Below, one piece after another: positions 1 to 7,964 of a stretch of DNA of 64,000 nucleotides. The stretch comes from Kineococcus aurantiacus. GTDB lineage: Bacteria; Actinomycetota; Actinomycetes; Actinomycetales; Kineococcaceae. The DNA lies in the NCBI RefSeq assembly GCF_013409345.1, contig NZ_JACCBB010000001.1, positions 4,278,001-4,342,000 on the forward strand, in the 5' to 3' direction. The notes under the pieces are model-generated. The model did not search any database. It was not told the origin of the DNA and saw nothing but the letters and a program-made list of their open reading frames with translations. Within the stretch, counting starts at the first letter, position 1, and each line of letters begins with the position of its first letter. The translations under genes were made by a program, and so were the position numbers.

Positions 1-362
1 CGGAGATCACCCTGCCCGACGAGGAGCACTCCGCCCGGCGTGCGCGGGCCTTCCTGTCCGAGGCGTACTGCGCCGCGCACCACGCGCGCGTCCTGGACGA
101 GGCGCAGCTGCTCGTCTCCGAGCTCGTGACGAACGCCGTCCGCCACGGCGGCCCGCCGGTCCTGGTGCGGGTGTCCTGCGACGGTGAGGGGCCCGCGCTG
201 CACGTCGCGGTCCGCGACGGCAACCCGCAGCCACCCGTGCGGCGCGACGCCGCCCCCGAGGCCGAGGGCGGTCGCGGCGTGGCGCTGGTCGACATCATCT
301 CCGACCGCTGGGGCGTCGAGCACGACGAGAACGGCAAGACCGTGTGGTTCGTGATCTCGTGA
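1..362 (+). CDS. ATP-binding anti-sigma factor-type protein kinase (5' truncated)
   Basis: The reading frame is open from the window edge (codons start at base 3), so the N-terminus lies outside. The visible 119 residues carry the GHKL/HATPase_c_2 signature of RsbW/SpoIIAB-like proteins: an N-box (ELVTNAVRHG), a G1 box (VRDGN) and a G2 box (GGRGVALVD), ending in the usual short strand KTVWFVIS. Members of this family bind ATP, phosphorylate anti-anti-sigma factors or sequester sigma factors; in actinobacteria many are partners of SpoIIE-type phosphatases such as the one at 3853-5745. Its stop overlaps the start of the next gene by four bases (GTGA), so the two are probably cotranslated. Whether it acts on a sigma factor is inference. 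Confidence 0.85.
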   Translation, partial: EITLPDEEHSARRARAFLSEAYCAAHHARVLDEAQLLVSELVTNAVRHGGPPVLVRVSCDGEGPALHVAVRDGNPQPPVRRDAAPEAEGGRGVALVDIISDRWGVEHDENGKTVWFVIS

Positions 363-886
363 CCGGGACGGCGCTGCGGCTGGCCACGCCCGGCGACGCC
401 GCGGCCGTCGCGGCGCTGCTGCGCGAGAACTGGCCGTTCCTGGAGCCCTACGAGCCGGAGCGGGACGAGTCCCACTTCACCACCGAGGGCCAGGCCGTGC
501 TGCTGACGCAGGCCCTGGCCGAGCACGCCGCGGGCCGCGCCGTGCCCTACGTCATCGAGTTCGAGGGTGAGCTGGTCGGCCGGCTCACGCTGTCGGGGAT
601 CGTGCGGGGCCCGTTCCAGTCCGCCGACGTGGGGTACTTCGTCGCCGAGGCCGTCAACGGCCGGGGCGTCGCCACGGCGGCCGTGGCCGCGCTGGCCGAG
701 GTGGCCTTCGACCCGGCCGGCCTGGGCCTGCACCGGTTGCAGGCCGGCACCCTGCTGTCGAACTCCGCCTCGCAGGCCGTGCTGCAGCGCAACGGCTTCG
801 AGCGGATCGGCGTGGCGCGCCGGTACCTGCGGATCGCGGGGCGCTGGCAGGACCACGTGCTGTACCAGCGCGTCGCCCCGGCCTGA
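359..886 (+). CDS. GNAT family N-acetyltransferase (RimJ/RimL-like)
   Basis: A 175-residue acetyl-CoA-dependent N-acetyltransferase. The start chosen is the GTG at 359, which overlaps the upstream stop as GTGA; an in-frame GTG at 344 would overlap more deeply and is less likely. The middle has the Gcn5-type core: a strand ending in DVGYFVAEAVNGRG, the acetyl-CoA pyrophosphate-binding segment NGRGVATAAV, and the C-terminal pattern NSASQAVLQRNGFERIG typical of ribosomal-protein-serine/alanine acetyltransferases RimJ/RimL. The substrate cannot be told from sequence: it may be a protein N-terminus or a small amine. It ends just before a convergent gene. Confidence 0.85.
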   Translation: MTGTALRLATPGDAAAVAALLRENWPFLEPYEPERDESHFTTEGQAVLLTQALAEHAAGRAVPYVIEFEGELVGRLTLSGIVRGPFQSADVGYFVAEAVNGRGVATAAVAALAEVAFDPAGLGLHRLQAGTLLSNSASQAVLQRNGFERIGVARRYLRIAGRWQDHVLYQRVAPA

Positions 887-889
887 GCC

Positions 890-1522
890 TCAGACCCCGC
901 GGTCGGGGGCCGACATGTCCCCCGTGGCCGGGACCCCCTCCGCCAGGCCGTAGCGCAGGAACACCGAACCCCTCGGGGAGGCCACCGGCGGCTCGAGCAG
1001 GGTGAGGTTGGAGGGCACCGCGCCGCCGTCGAACACCTTCTTGCCGGTGCCGAGCACGACGGGGTGCACCCACAGGTCGAGGCGGTCGAACAGCTTCTCG
1101 CGCAGCAGGGTCTGGACGAGGTTCAGGCTGCCGACGACCTTGACGTCCTCGTGGCGGTCGCGGACCTCCCGCACGGCCGCCACCAGGTCCGGGCCCAGTT
1201 GCGTCGACCCCGCCCAGGACAGGTCGGGGGTGCCGCGGGAGGCCACGTACTTGGGGACGCGGTTGAACAGGGTGGCGATGTCGTCGTCCTGCCCGCCCTC
1301 CTGGTGGGGCCAGTACGCGGCGAAGACGTCGTACGTGCGCCGGCCCAGCAGCAGCGCGTCGGTCCCCTCGTAGGCGGCCTGCACCTGCGCCCCGGCGACC
1401 TCGTCCAGCAGGGGCGCCTGCCAGCCGCCGAAGGCGAAGCCGATCGGGTCCTCCTCGGGGCCGCCGGGGGCCTGGGCGACGAGGTCGAGGGTGGCGAACA
1501 GTTCCAGGTGGATGAGTCCCAT
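890..1522 (-). CDS. Dihydrofolate reductase family protein (RibD C-terminal domain)
   Basis: A 210-residue protein of the RibD-C/DHFR-like fold, frequent in actinobacteria as stand-alone NADPH-dependent reductases of unknown substrate. Visible features are the N-terminal strand MGLIHLELFATLD, the segment LLLGRRTYDVFAAYWP characteristic of the family, and KVVGSLNLVQTLL followed by LWVHPVVLGTGKKVFD, which corresponds to the conserved VxPVxLGxGxxLF C-terminal motif. It lies 29 bp downstream of the TetR gene on the same strand, so the two are likely one transcript and this enzyme could be part of the TetR regulon. It is not a housekeeping folA, which lacks these motifs. Confidence 0.82.
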   Translation of the reverse strand: MGLIHLELFATLDLVAQAPGGPEEDPIGFAFGGWQAPLLDEVAGAQVQAAYEGTDALLLGRRTYDVFAAYWPHQEGGQDDDIATLFNRVPKYVASRGTPDLSWAGSTQLGPDLVAAVREVRDRHEDVKVVGSLNLVQTLLREKLFDRLDLWVHPVVLGTGKKVFDGGAVPSNLTLLEPPVASPRGSVFLRYGLAEGVPATGDMSAPDRGV

Positions 1523-1551
1523 GCCCTACCGACTCGCGGGGGCCCGCGAAC

Positions 1552-2160
1552 TCACCGCGTTCCCGCGACCCGGTGCACCAGGTCGGTCCAGCCCGCGGCG
1601 AGCCGCTCGGGGGAGACGTGCGGGACGCCGTCGGCGTGCCCCTCGACGTAGAAGGCCAGCGGCGCCTCCAGGGCCGCGTGCAGCTGGAACGCCAGCACGT
1701 CGACGTCGCCGCCGACCTGCGCGGACCGCAGCAGGACGCGCAGGTGCAGGCGGCTGAAACCGGCCGGTGCGGCCCCGGCGGCGGGGCGGCCGTTGGCCTC
1801 GCGGATGAGGTGCCCGCGCTCGGAGGTGAACCGCAGCCGGTCGTGCCCGAAGGCCACGAGCCGTTCGACGGGGTCGGCGCCGGGGCCCAGCGGCGGGGGG
1901 CCGGTGAGGCAGGCGGTCTGGAACTCGCGCTCGTACTCGTCCAGCAGCGCGGCGAAGAGCCCGGCGCGGGAGCCGAAGCGCCGGAAGACGGTGCCCTTGC
2001 CCAGCCCGGCCGCGGCGGCCAGGGCGTCCATGCTCAGGCCCGCGACGCCGACCTCCTCGACGAGCCGGCGGGCGGTGCACAGCAGCAGCTCGCGGTTGCG
2101 GGAGGCGTCCGCGCGCCCGGGGACGCCCGGGGCGCCCAGCCGGGCCAGCATCCGTGCCAC
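1552..2160 (-). CDS. TetR/AcrR family transcriptional regulator
   Basis: About 202 residues with an N-terminal TetR helix-turn-helix (roughly residues 24-70): SMDALAAAAGLGKGTVFRRFGSRAGLFAALL, split here as helix 2 (MDALAAAAG), turn and recognition helix (KGTVFRRF). The C-terminal ligand-binding part is divergent, so no inducer can be named. A GTG at 2160 is taken as start; an internal ATG three residues in is possible. It is transcribed divergently from the NADPH-dependent FMN reductase at 2281 with a perfect inverted repeat between them (2216-2229), the classical layout of a TetR repressor and its target. It probably represses itself, the DHFR-like gene behind it and the flavin reductase. 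Confidence 0.88.
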   Translation of the reverse strand: MARMLARLGAPGVPGRADASRNRELLLCTARRLVEEVGVAGLSMDALAAAAGLGKGTVFRRFGSRAGLFAALLDEYEREFQTACLTGPPPLGPGADPVERLVAFGHDRLRFTSERGHLIREANGRPAAGAAPAGFSRLHLRVLLRSAQVGGDVDVLAFQLHAALEAPLAFYVEGHADGVPHVSPERLAAGWTDLVHRVAGTR

Positions 2161-2215
2161 GCCCGCAGACTAAGCCCCCGACCGGGCGAGGGGTGCTTGA
2201 AGGTCGCAGCAGAAA

Positions 2216-2229
2216 CGGACTACAGTCCG
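2216..2229. promoter_or_regulatory. Candidate TetR operator (inverted repeat)
   Basis: The intergenic region between the TetR gene and the flavin reductase contains CGGACT-AC-AGTCCG, a perfect 6-bp inverted repeat with a 2-bp centre, embedded in a locally less GC-rich stretch. Short palindromes of this type between a TetR gene and a divergent target are typical operators. It lies 52 bp before the reductase ATG, where it would overlap its core promoter. Binding by this TetR protein is inference. Confidence 0.6.
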
Positions 2230-2280
2230 CATCGAGGGTGAGCGCCGCGCCGCCCCGACCCGCTTCCCGAGGAGTTCCCG

Positions 2281-2838
2281 ATGACCGACGTCCTGGTCCT
2301 GGTCGGCAGCCTGCGCGCCGCCTCCACCAACCGCCAGATCGCCGAGACCGCCGTGGCCCACGCCCCCGAGGGCGCCCAGCTGCGCATCTACGAGGGCCTG
2401 GCCGACCTGCCCTTCTACAACGAGGACGTCGACGTCGAGGGCAGCGTCCCGCAGGCCGCCGTCGACTTCCGCGCCGCGATCACCGCCGCCGACGCCATCC
2501 TCGTCGTGACCCCCGAGCACAACGGCACCGTCCCGGCCGTGCTGAAGAACGCCATCGACTGGGCCTCGCGCCCGTACGGGGCCAGCCCCCTGACCGGCAA
2601 GCCGCTCGTCGTCGTCGGGTCCGCGTTCGGCCAGTACGGCGGCGTGTGGGCCCAGGACGACGCCCGCAAGGCCCTCGGCATCGCCGGCGCCCACGTCCTG
2701 ACCGAGGTCACCTTCGCCATCCCCGGTTCGGTCGTGCGCTTCGCCGACGTCCACCCCAAGGACGACGCCGAGGTCGTGGAGAAGGTCCAGGTCGTCCTCG
2801 GCGGGCTCGTGGCCGCCGCCCAGGCCAAGGCCGCCTGA
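2281..2838 (+). CDS. NADPH-dependent FMN reductase
   Basis: A 185-residue flavodoxin-like reductase (FMN_red family). The N-terminus has the phosphate-binding segment LVLVGSLRAASTNRQIAE, matching the family GSLRxxSxNxxLA pattern; TPEHNGTVPAVLKNAIDW matches the conserved PEYNxSxPxxLKNAIDW motif; and GSAFGQYGG corresponds to the flavin-contacting GxxGGxR-like loop. Such enzymes reduce FMN or quinones and are often stress-induced. A good ribosome-binding site (GAGGAG) precedes the ATG. The divergent TetR gene and the palindrome upstream suggest it is the main repressed target. Confidence 0.9.
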   Translation: MTDVLVLVGSLRAASTNRQIAETAVAHAPEGAQLRIYEGLADLPFYNEDVDVEGSVPQAAVDFRAAITAADAILVVTPEHNGTVPAVLKNAIDWASRPYGASPLTGKPLVVVGSAFGQYGGVWAQDDARKALGIAGAHVLTEVTFAIPGSVVRFADVHPKDDAEVVEKVQVVLGGLVAAAQAKAA

Positions 2839-2850
2839 GACCCGTCCCGT

Positions 2851-2881
2851 CCGCCCGTCACCCCGCCGGGGTGGCGGGCGG
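2851..2881. terminator. Bidirectional hairpin terminator
   Basis: A near-perfect 15-bp inverted repeat (2851-2865 with 2867-2881, one G-U pair, minimal loop) between two converging genes; it overlaps the last codons of the minus-strand gene. No T-tract follows, as is usual for high-GC actinobacterial terminators. Confidence 0.6.
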
Positions 2882-3346
2882 TTCCGGTGCCACCGGCACC
2901 ATCGCCGAGACGCTCTTGTCCCAGATCCGCGGGTTCCGGTCGGCGAACCGCGAGGCCAGCTCGCGGCGGACGTCGAGGAAGCTGCGGCCGGGTTCGGCGA
3001 CCCGGTGCTCACCCCGTTCCTCGAACCGGTCGTCGTCGAGGCAGTAGGCCACCTCCTCCAGCGCGTTCAGCTGCCGGATCGTGATCAGCTCCTCGACGAG
3101 CACGTCCCCCGGGTTCGCCGCCCCCGGGTGCAGTTCCGCTGCGGCGGTGAGGAACTCCCGCCCGTACCCGGAATCGGTGAAGGCCCAGTCCACCGGCCCG
3201 CCCAGGCCGTGGTCGGTGGCCAGGCCGAAACCCTGGCCGTAGCGCAGCAGGTTCACCGACCACGCGACCGCCCCTGAGGGCAGGTCGGTCTCCTGGTAGC
3301 CGCTGACGCTGTACCGCTGGTGGGGGTGGCTGATCGGCAGGGGCAC
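2858..3346 (-). CDS. Hypothetical protein
   Basis: A 162-residue soluble protein I cannot assign to a family. It has no signal peptide or membrane segment, several aromatic-rich stretches (VAWSVNLLRYGQGFGLATDHG, read in pieces) and an acidic middle (EVAYCLDDDRFEERGEH), and ends with a proline-rich tail. It lies 10 bp downstream of the next minus-strand gene (3357-3752), so the two are probably cotranscribed. Codon usage is like that of its neighbours. The start at 3346 is supported by the conserved length of the open frame only. Confidence 0.6.
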   Translation of the reverse strand: MPLPISHPHQRYSVSGYQETDLPSGAVAWSVNLLRYGQGFGLATDHGLGGPVDWAFTDSGYGREFLTAAAELHPGAANPGDVLVEELITIRQLNALEEVAYCLDDDRFEERGEHRVAEPGRSFLDVRRELASRFADRNPRIWDKSVSAMVPVAPEPPATPAG

Positions 3347-3356
3347 CCGCCCGAGG

Positions 3357-3752
3357 TTACGCGCCGCTCAGCCGCGCCAGTTCCAGCCGGTTGCGCGCCG
3401 ACTCCAGCACGACCCGCTCGGCCACCGTGGCCGGGGACAGGGTCTCCAGCACGCCGAGCAGCCGCGCGCACAGCGCACCGTCCTCGGCGACGAAGGCCGC
3501 GTGCACGAAGGCCAGGTCCATGACGAACGCCGCGTGCCGGCGCGCCTCGATGGCCCGCAGGTCGGTGGCCGTCAGCGCGAGCCCGAGCACCCGGCGCACG
3601 CACGCCGGACCGTAGTGGCGCAGGACCCCGTCGGCGTCCCGGACCAGGGCGGCACCTTCCTGCAGCGGGTGCCGGCAACCGGGGGCCTGGCACCAGCCGC
3701 CTTCGCGGGTGAACCCGACGACGCGGGCCGCGGTGAGGACGGGGGAGAACAC
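3357..3752 (-). CDS. Small Cys-containing protein, possibly zinc-binding
   Basis: A 131-residue protein starting at a GTG. The N-terminal part has CQAPGCRHPL and, about 24 residues on, YGPACVRRVLG; this CxxxxC ... GPxC arrangement is reminiscent of small actinobacterial zinc-ribbon-like modules such as DUF6011, but the match is by pattern only. The rest is predicted helical and Ala/Leu-rich. It forms a probable two-gene unit with 2858-3346. No function can be given; the start is uncertain because no good ribosome-binding site precedes it. Confidence 0.5.
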   Translation of the reverse strand: MFSPVLTAARVVGFTREGGWCQAPGCRHPLQEGAALVRDADGVLRHYGPACVRRVLGLALTATDLRAIEARRHAAFVMDLAFVHAAFVAEDGALCARLLGVLETLSPATVAERVVLESARNRLELARLSGA

Positions 3753-3852
3753 GGGATGAGCGTCGGGTGCCCGGCCCGCGCGCTGGATGCGCCGCTCGGG
3801 CGACGCGCCCGGCCGGGGGAGGGCCCCTGCGGTGGAGGCCGGGACCCCCGAG

Positions 3853-5745
3853 CTACCCGTCCCCGGCCCGGCGGCGGGTGAGGCTGAGGAGGGTGTGGTC
3901 GTCGACGCGGGCCGCGAAGTCGCCGTGCCGCACGGCCGCGGCCTCCACGGCGTCGACCACCCGGCCCGAGCGCTGGCGGTGGCTGTCCCGCACCGCCCGC
4001 AGCACCCCCTCCGGGCCGAACTCCCGTCCCTGCCGGTCGCGGGTCTCCAGCACCCCGTCGGTGAACAGCAGCAGCTGCTGCCCGGGCGGGAACGGCAGGA
4101 CCACCTCCGACCACTGCGCGTCGGGGAGCACCGGCGACAGGATGGGCCCGGTGGCCGGCAGCTCCCGCCACCACCCGGTGCCGCCGGGTCCGTCCCCGGC
4201 GCCGGGCTGCTCCAGGAGGACGTGCCGCTCCTGCCCGGGCCTCGCGCCCGGCGCCACGACCGGCGCCACGACCGGCGCCGCGACCGGCGCCGCGACCGCC
4301 GGGTCGGCCGCCGTGAGCAGACCCGCGGGGTGCCCGGCGTTGACGCAGGTCAGCTGCCCGGCCGCGCGGTCCACGACGGCCACGACCAGCGTCGCGAACA
4401 GCTCGGCGTCCACCCCCGACAGCCGGCGCGCCACGGCCCCCAGCGCCTCACCGGGGGAGGGCACCAGCGTCAGCGCCGTCCGCAGGACGTGCTTGAGGCG
4501 GTAGGCGAACACGGCGCTGACCGGACCGTGACCGGCGACGTCGCCGACGACCACCGCCACGCGCGTGGCGCCGACCTCGAACACGTCGCACCAGTCACCG
4601 GCCAGGACGCCCTCGGCGGGTTCGACCCGGACCTGCACGTCCAGGTCCGGCCACCGCAGCGGCAGCGCGGGGCCGGCGCCCGACGGCGCCCACGACTCCC
4701 CCTGCCCGGGGCCCAGCAGGTCCCGCTGCAGCGCGTCGAGCGCGGGATCGCCCTGGGCCAGCGCCTCCAGCGCGCGGCGGGTGCGCCACAGGTCGGCGGT
4801 CAGCCGGTCGCGCATCGCGGCGACCCCGCCGGCCAGCGCCTGCACCTCCGTCGTCCCCCCGGCGGGCAGCTCCGCGGCGAGGTCCCCGTCGGCCACGGCC
4901 CGGCTGGCGCGCGCCAGCCGCGCCAGCGGGGTGGTCACCCCGCGCCACAGGACGAGGAACCCCGCGACCAGCGCGACGGCCAGCGCAGCCACCGCCACCA
5001 CGAGGACGACCTGCAGCCGCCGCTGGAGGGCGCGCACGCGGTGCTGCTCCTGCGCCTCCTCCCGGGCCAGCCAGCCGTCCAGCGCCGCCGACCCGGCCCG
5101 CACCCGGTCGAAGAGCCCCTTGCCGCGCAGGGTCTCGGACAGCTCGGTGGCCCCGGCGCGGTCGCCGTCGAGGACGCGCTGCCGCTGCACCGCCGCGTAC
5201 CGCGCCCACACGTCGTGGGCGGCCATCGGCGCGTCCACCAGCCCCGCGCGGGCGCCCAGCGCCGCGGCGCTCCGGCGCACCTCCCGCTCCAGGCGGGGCA
5301 GGGTCGTCTGAGCGGTGTTGAGCGGTTCCAGCAGCCGGGGGTCGCCGTTGACGAGGTAACCGCGCAGGCCGGTCTCCTGGTCGACGTAGCTCGTCGTCAG
5401 CTGCGCCAGGGACTGCCGGGCGTCCTGGGCCGCGCTCTGGCGCGACCGCGCCACCGACACCCCCTGCGTGCTCGACAGCAGCAGCGCGCCGGTGGCCAGG
5501 ACCACCACCAGGGCCACGGCGCTGGCGACCAGGACGAGCCGGGTCAGGGACCAGCGCGCCAGGGACCAGCGGGTCGGCAGCAGCCGGAGCGGACCGGTGG
5601 GCCGCGGGCGCGCGTGCGGCGCCCCCCGCCGCGCGACGCTCATCGCCGGGCGCGCGCGGGCAGCGGGCGCACCACGACCCGCGGCCCGCCGGCGCGGCGC
5701 CGCGGGAGCCGCCCGCGCCCGGCGACGTCGGAACTCACGTTCCAT
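3853..5745 (-). CDS. Membrane-bound SpoIIE/RsbU-type PP2C phosphatase with CHASE3 and HAMP
   Basis: About 630 residues: an Arg-rich N-terminus, a transmembrane helix ([21 protein letters not shown], residues about 70-90), an extracytoplasmic CHASE3-like helical domain containing [20 protein letters not shown], a second membrane helix ([22 protein letters not shown]), a HAMP linker ([19 protein letters not shown]), then a PP2C phosphatase with [19 protein letters not shown] and the terminal DDHTLLSL. Enzymes of this type dephosphorylate anti-anti-sigma proteins in partner-switching cascades; GHKL kinases of the matching type are present at 1-362 and 12070-12495. A low-complexity insert ([13 protein letters not shown]) within the phosphatase is encoded by short GC-rich tandem repeats near 4249-4305. 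An ATG at 5643 is an alternative start that would remove the first 34 basic residues. Confidence 0.88.
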   Translation of the reverse strand: MEREFRRRRARAAPAAPRRRAAGRGAPAARARPAMSVARRGAPHARPRPTGPLRLLPTRWSLARWSLTRLVLVASAVALVVVLATGALLLSSTQGVSVARSRQSAAQDARQSLAQLTTSYVDQETGLRGYLVNGDPRLLEPLNTAQTTLPRLEREVRRSAAALGARAGLVDAPMAAHDVWARYAAVQRQRVLDGDRAGATELSETLRGKGLFDRVRAGSAALDGWLAREEAQEQHRVRALQRRLQVVLVVAVAALAVALVAGFLVLWRGVTTPLARLARASRAVADGDLAAELPAGGTTEVQALAGGVAAMRDRLTADLWRTRRALEALAQGDPALDALQRDLLGPGQGESWAPSGAGPALPLRWPDLDVQVRVEPAEGVLAGDWCDVFEVGATRVAVVVGDVAGHGPVSAVFAYRLKHVLRTALTLVPSPGEALGAVARRLSGVDAELFATLVVAVVDRAAGQLTCVNAGHPAGLLTAADPAVAAPVAAPVVAPVVAPGARPGQERHVLLEQPGAGDGPGGTGWWRELPATGPILSPVLPDAQWSEVVLPFPPGQQLLLFTDGVLETRDRQGREFGPEGVLRAVRDSHRQRSGRVVDAVEAAAVRHGDFAARVDDHTLLSLTRRRAGDG

Positions 5746-5813
5746 CCATCGTCCACCGGGGGCCCGGCGTCAAGTCCTCGCGCGTCGGGACCGGGATCGG
5801 GACCGGTGCCGGT

Positions 5814-5840
5814 TCAAGTCCCGGTGCCGCGAGCCGATGG
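5814..5840 (+). promoter_or_regulatory. Candidate sigma28 (FliA/WhiG-type) promoter of the PAS-MCP operon
   Basis: TCAA (5814-5817), exactly 15 bases, then GCCGATGG (5833-5840). This matches the enterobacterial sigma28 consensus TAAA-N15-GCCGATAA at the critical positions, and is nearly the same as the sequence upstream of the third flagellin gene. It sits 60 bp upstream of the PAS gene ATG. Motility sigma control of a chemoreceptor gene is well known in other bacteria. Confidence 0.7.
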
Positions 5841-5899
5841 GGAACCGTCCAACCGGGGCCCTCAGGTCACCCGGCGACCCAGCGACCGGGAGGTCCACC

Positions 5900-6463
5900 A
5901 TGACGACCACGACCCACGGGTCACGGGCGAAGGTCCGGCCCACCGGGCAGGAGCGGACCTTCTCCGCCGACGAGCTGATCGTCTCCAAGACCGACCCGCG
6001 CGGGCTCATCACCTACGCCAACGACGTCTTCCTGCGCGTGGGCGCCTTCGAGCGCCACGAGGTGATCGGGCAGCCGCACAACCTCATCCGCCACCCGGAC
6101 ATGCCCAAGGCGGTCTTCAAGCTGCTGTGGGACACCGTCTCCAGCGGCCACGAGCTGTTCGCCTACGTCAACAACCTCGCCGCGGACGGCGCGAACTACT
6201 GGGTCCTGGCCCACGTCACCGCCAGCAAGGACGCCTCCGGGCGGATCACCGGCTACCACTCCAACCGCCGCCGCCCCGCCCCGGAGGGGGTGCGCGCGGC
6301 CAGCGGCCTGTACGACGTGCTGCTGGCCGAGGAGCGCCGCCACGGCACCGGCAAGGCCGCCGTCGAGGCCTCCTCGGCGCTGCTGACGCGGATGCTGGCC
6401 GAGCGCGGCACCACCTACGAGGAGTTCGTGTGGTCCATCGTCCCCGAGGAGGCCCGTCCGTGA
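5900..6463 (+). CDS. Aer-like PAS domain sensor protein (separate from its MCP)
   Basis: A 187-residue protein consisting of one PAS domain (about residues 20-130) and a helical tail. The segment [20 protein letters not shown] matches the conserved N(I/L)VRHPDMPxxxFxxLW block of Aer-type redox/aerotaxis PAS domains, followed by [13 protein letters not shown] and [13 protein letters not shown]. In Aer this domain binds FAD; cofactor here is inferred only. There is no signalling domain in this protein: the MCP module is encoded by the next gene, whose GTG start overlaps this stop (GTGA), so the pair looks like a split aerotaxis receptor. The ATG at 5900 is preceded by GGGAGGTCC. Confidence 0.85.
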   Translation: MTTTTHGSRAKVRPTGQERTFSADELIVSKTDPRGLITYANDVFLRVGAFERHEVIGQPHNLIRHPDMPKAVFKLLWDTVSSGHELFAYVNNLAADGANYWVLAHVTASKDASGRITGYHSNRRRPAPEGVRAASGLYDVLLAEERRHGTGKAAVEASSALLTRMLAERGTTYEEFVWSIVPEEARP

Positions 6464-7413
6464 ACCCGTTCCGCCGCACCGCCCGCTCGGCCACCGACGA
6501 GGCGGCCCTGTACCGCCGGGTCGTCCAGGAGGTCGCCGCGGTCTGCGAGAAGGCCGCCGCCGGTGACCTCGAGGCCCGCGTCGGGGAGGTCCCGGGGTCG
6601 GCGGCCGTCCCGGAGCTGGGCCGGCTCGCCGACGCGGTCAACCGGTCCCTCGACGTCTCCGACGCCTTCGTGCGCGAAGCCGGGGAGGTCCTGACCGCGG
6701 CCGCCGAGGGGCGCTTCCACCGGCGCCTGCTGACCGGGGGCCTGGGCGGTGCCTTCCGCCACGCCGCCGCCGCCATCAACGCCGGCCGCGCGACCGTGCA
6801 GGCGGGCAGCCGTGCCGCCGAGGACGCCCGCACCAGCCGCCTCGCGCTGGCCGACGAGTTCGAGGCCGGGGTGCTGGGGGTCTCCGAGCAGCTGGCGACC
6901 GCCTCCACGGAGCTGAGCGCCTCGGCGCAGGGCCTGGCCTCGGCCGCCGGCGCCGCCAGCGTCGAGGCCGACCAGGCGACCCTGACGATGCAGGCCCTCA
7001 CCGAGGCCTCCCGGGAGATCCAGCAGGTCGTCTCCGTCATCAACGCGATCGCCGACCAGACGCGCCTGCTGGCGCTCAACGCCACCATCGAGGCCGCGCG
7101 CGCCGGGGAGGCCGGCAAGGGCTTCGCCGTCGTGGCGGCCGAGGTCAAGGAGCTGGCCGACCAGTCCGGCCGCGCGACCGAGCAGGTCAGCCAGCGCGTC
7201 GACTCCATCCGCCAGAACGCCCAGGACGCCGTCCGGGCGATCACGGGCATCGGCACGACCATCGGGGAGATGAACACCCTCGTGGAGGGGGTGCGCACCG
7301 CCGTCGACGGGTCCTCGGACTGGAGCTCGGCGCAGGACACCAGCGGGCTGTCGCAGCTGGCCGAGGAGCTGCGCTCGCAGATCAGCGGCTTCCTCACCGG
7401 CATGCGGAGCTGA
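6460..7413 (+). CDS. Cytoplasmic methyl-accepting chemotaxis protein
   Basis: A 317-residue soluble receptor with no transmembrane segment. Two HAMP-like segments occur near the N-terminus (AAGDLEARV and [10 protein letters not shown] with the following [11 protein letters not shown]), then the coiled-coil signalling domain with the highly conserved hairpin tip containing [20 protein letters not shown] and [18 protein letters not shown], which contacts CheA and CheW. It is translationally coupled to the PAS gene before it and probably takes its input from it. The operon is preceded by a sigma28-type promoter. The C-terminus has no CheR-docking pentapeptide. Confidence 0.92.
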   Translation: MNPFRRTARSATDEAALYRRVVQEVAAVCEKAAAGDLEARVGEVPGSAAVPELGRLADAVNRSLDVSDAFVREAGEVLTAAAEGRFHRRLLTGGLGGAFRHAAAAINAGRATVQAGSRAAEDARTSRLALADEFEAGVLGVSEQLATASTELSASAQGLASAAGAASVEADQATLTMQALTEASREIQQVVSVINAIADQTRLLALNATIEAARAGEAGKGFAVVAAEVKELADQSGRATEQVSQRVDSIRQNAQDAVRAITGIGTTIGEMNTLVEGVRTAVDGSSDWSSAQDTSGLSQLAEELRSQISGFLTGMRS

Positions 7414-7457
7414 CGCCGGGCGGGCCCCGCCCGCCGCCGTCGCGTACCGTCGAACGC

Positions 7458-7850
7458 GTGTTCGACAGGGGGCGGCGGCGGCACGGCCCGCCGGGGTGGC
7501 CGCAGGAGGTGCCGCCCCCCGACGCCGAGGACGTGGAGGACTGGCGGGCCGACGCGGTCGCGTGGCTGCTCGACCAGGCCCCGCCGGAGTTCCGCGGCTA
7601 CCGGGTCGTGCGGCACCACCCGGTGCTGCTGGCCTGGCTGGTGGCCCACCACGTCGCCGCCCAGCACGAGGCCGTGCGGCGGGCCACCGGCACCGCCCGC
7701 CGCGACCTGGCCCACCGGCTGCCCCCGGAGGTGGCCCCGGCCGTCTTCGACGTCCTGGAGCGCGAGGACCTGCGCCTGCGCCGCGTCGCCCGCGCCGTCG
7801 ACCTGCTCCAGCAGGCCCTCGACGGCACGCGCTTCGTGCCCCGTCTGTGA
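7458..7850 (+). CDS. Hypothetical protein
   Basis: A 130-residue protein starting at GTG 7458, rich in Arg, Pro and Ala, with a mostly helical C-terminal half (DLLQQALDGTRFVPRL at the end). The motif YRVVRHHPVLLAWLVAHHV in the middle might be amphipathic helix but is not a convincing membrane span. Similar small genes are common next to dxs in related actinobacteria in my recollection, but I do not recognise a family. It has its own weak leader and is separated from dxs by 114 bp. Confidence 0.6.
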   Translation: MFDRGRRRHGPPGWPQEVPPPDAEDVEDWRADAVAWLLDQAPPEFRGYRVVRHHPVLLAWLVAHHVAAQHEAVRRATGTARRDLAHRLPPEVAPAVFDVLEREDLRLRRVARAVDLLQQALDGTRFVPRL

Positions 7851-7964
7851 ACTGCTCGTGCACGGTTGCGCCGCGCGGGCGGGTTCAGGACGCCGCTGCC
7901 GGGGCGGCCTCCTACACTCGCCGAGTCAGACCGCTCGACCCCGCGACTCAGGAGGCCACCCCGC

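Noticed and set aside
3787-7413. A 1208-codon plus-strand open frame
   Set aside because: Only the last 317 codons (the chemoreceptor) are real; the rest is the shadow of the minus-strand phosphatase.
7866-7964. Extended N-terminus for dxs in the open upstream frame
   Set aside because: The ATG at 7965 matches DXS N-termini and has AGGAGG upstream; the extension is not homologous.
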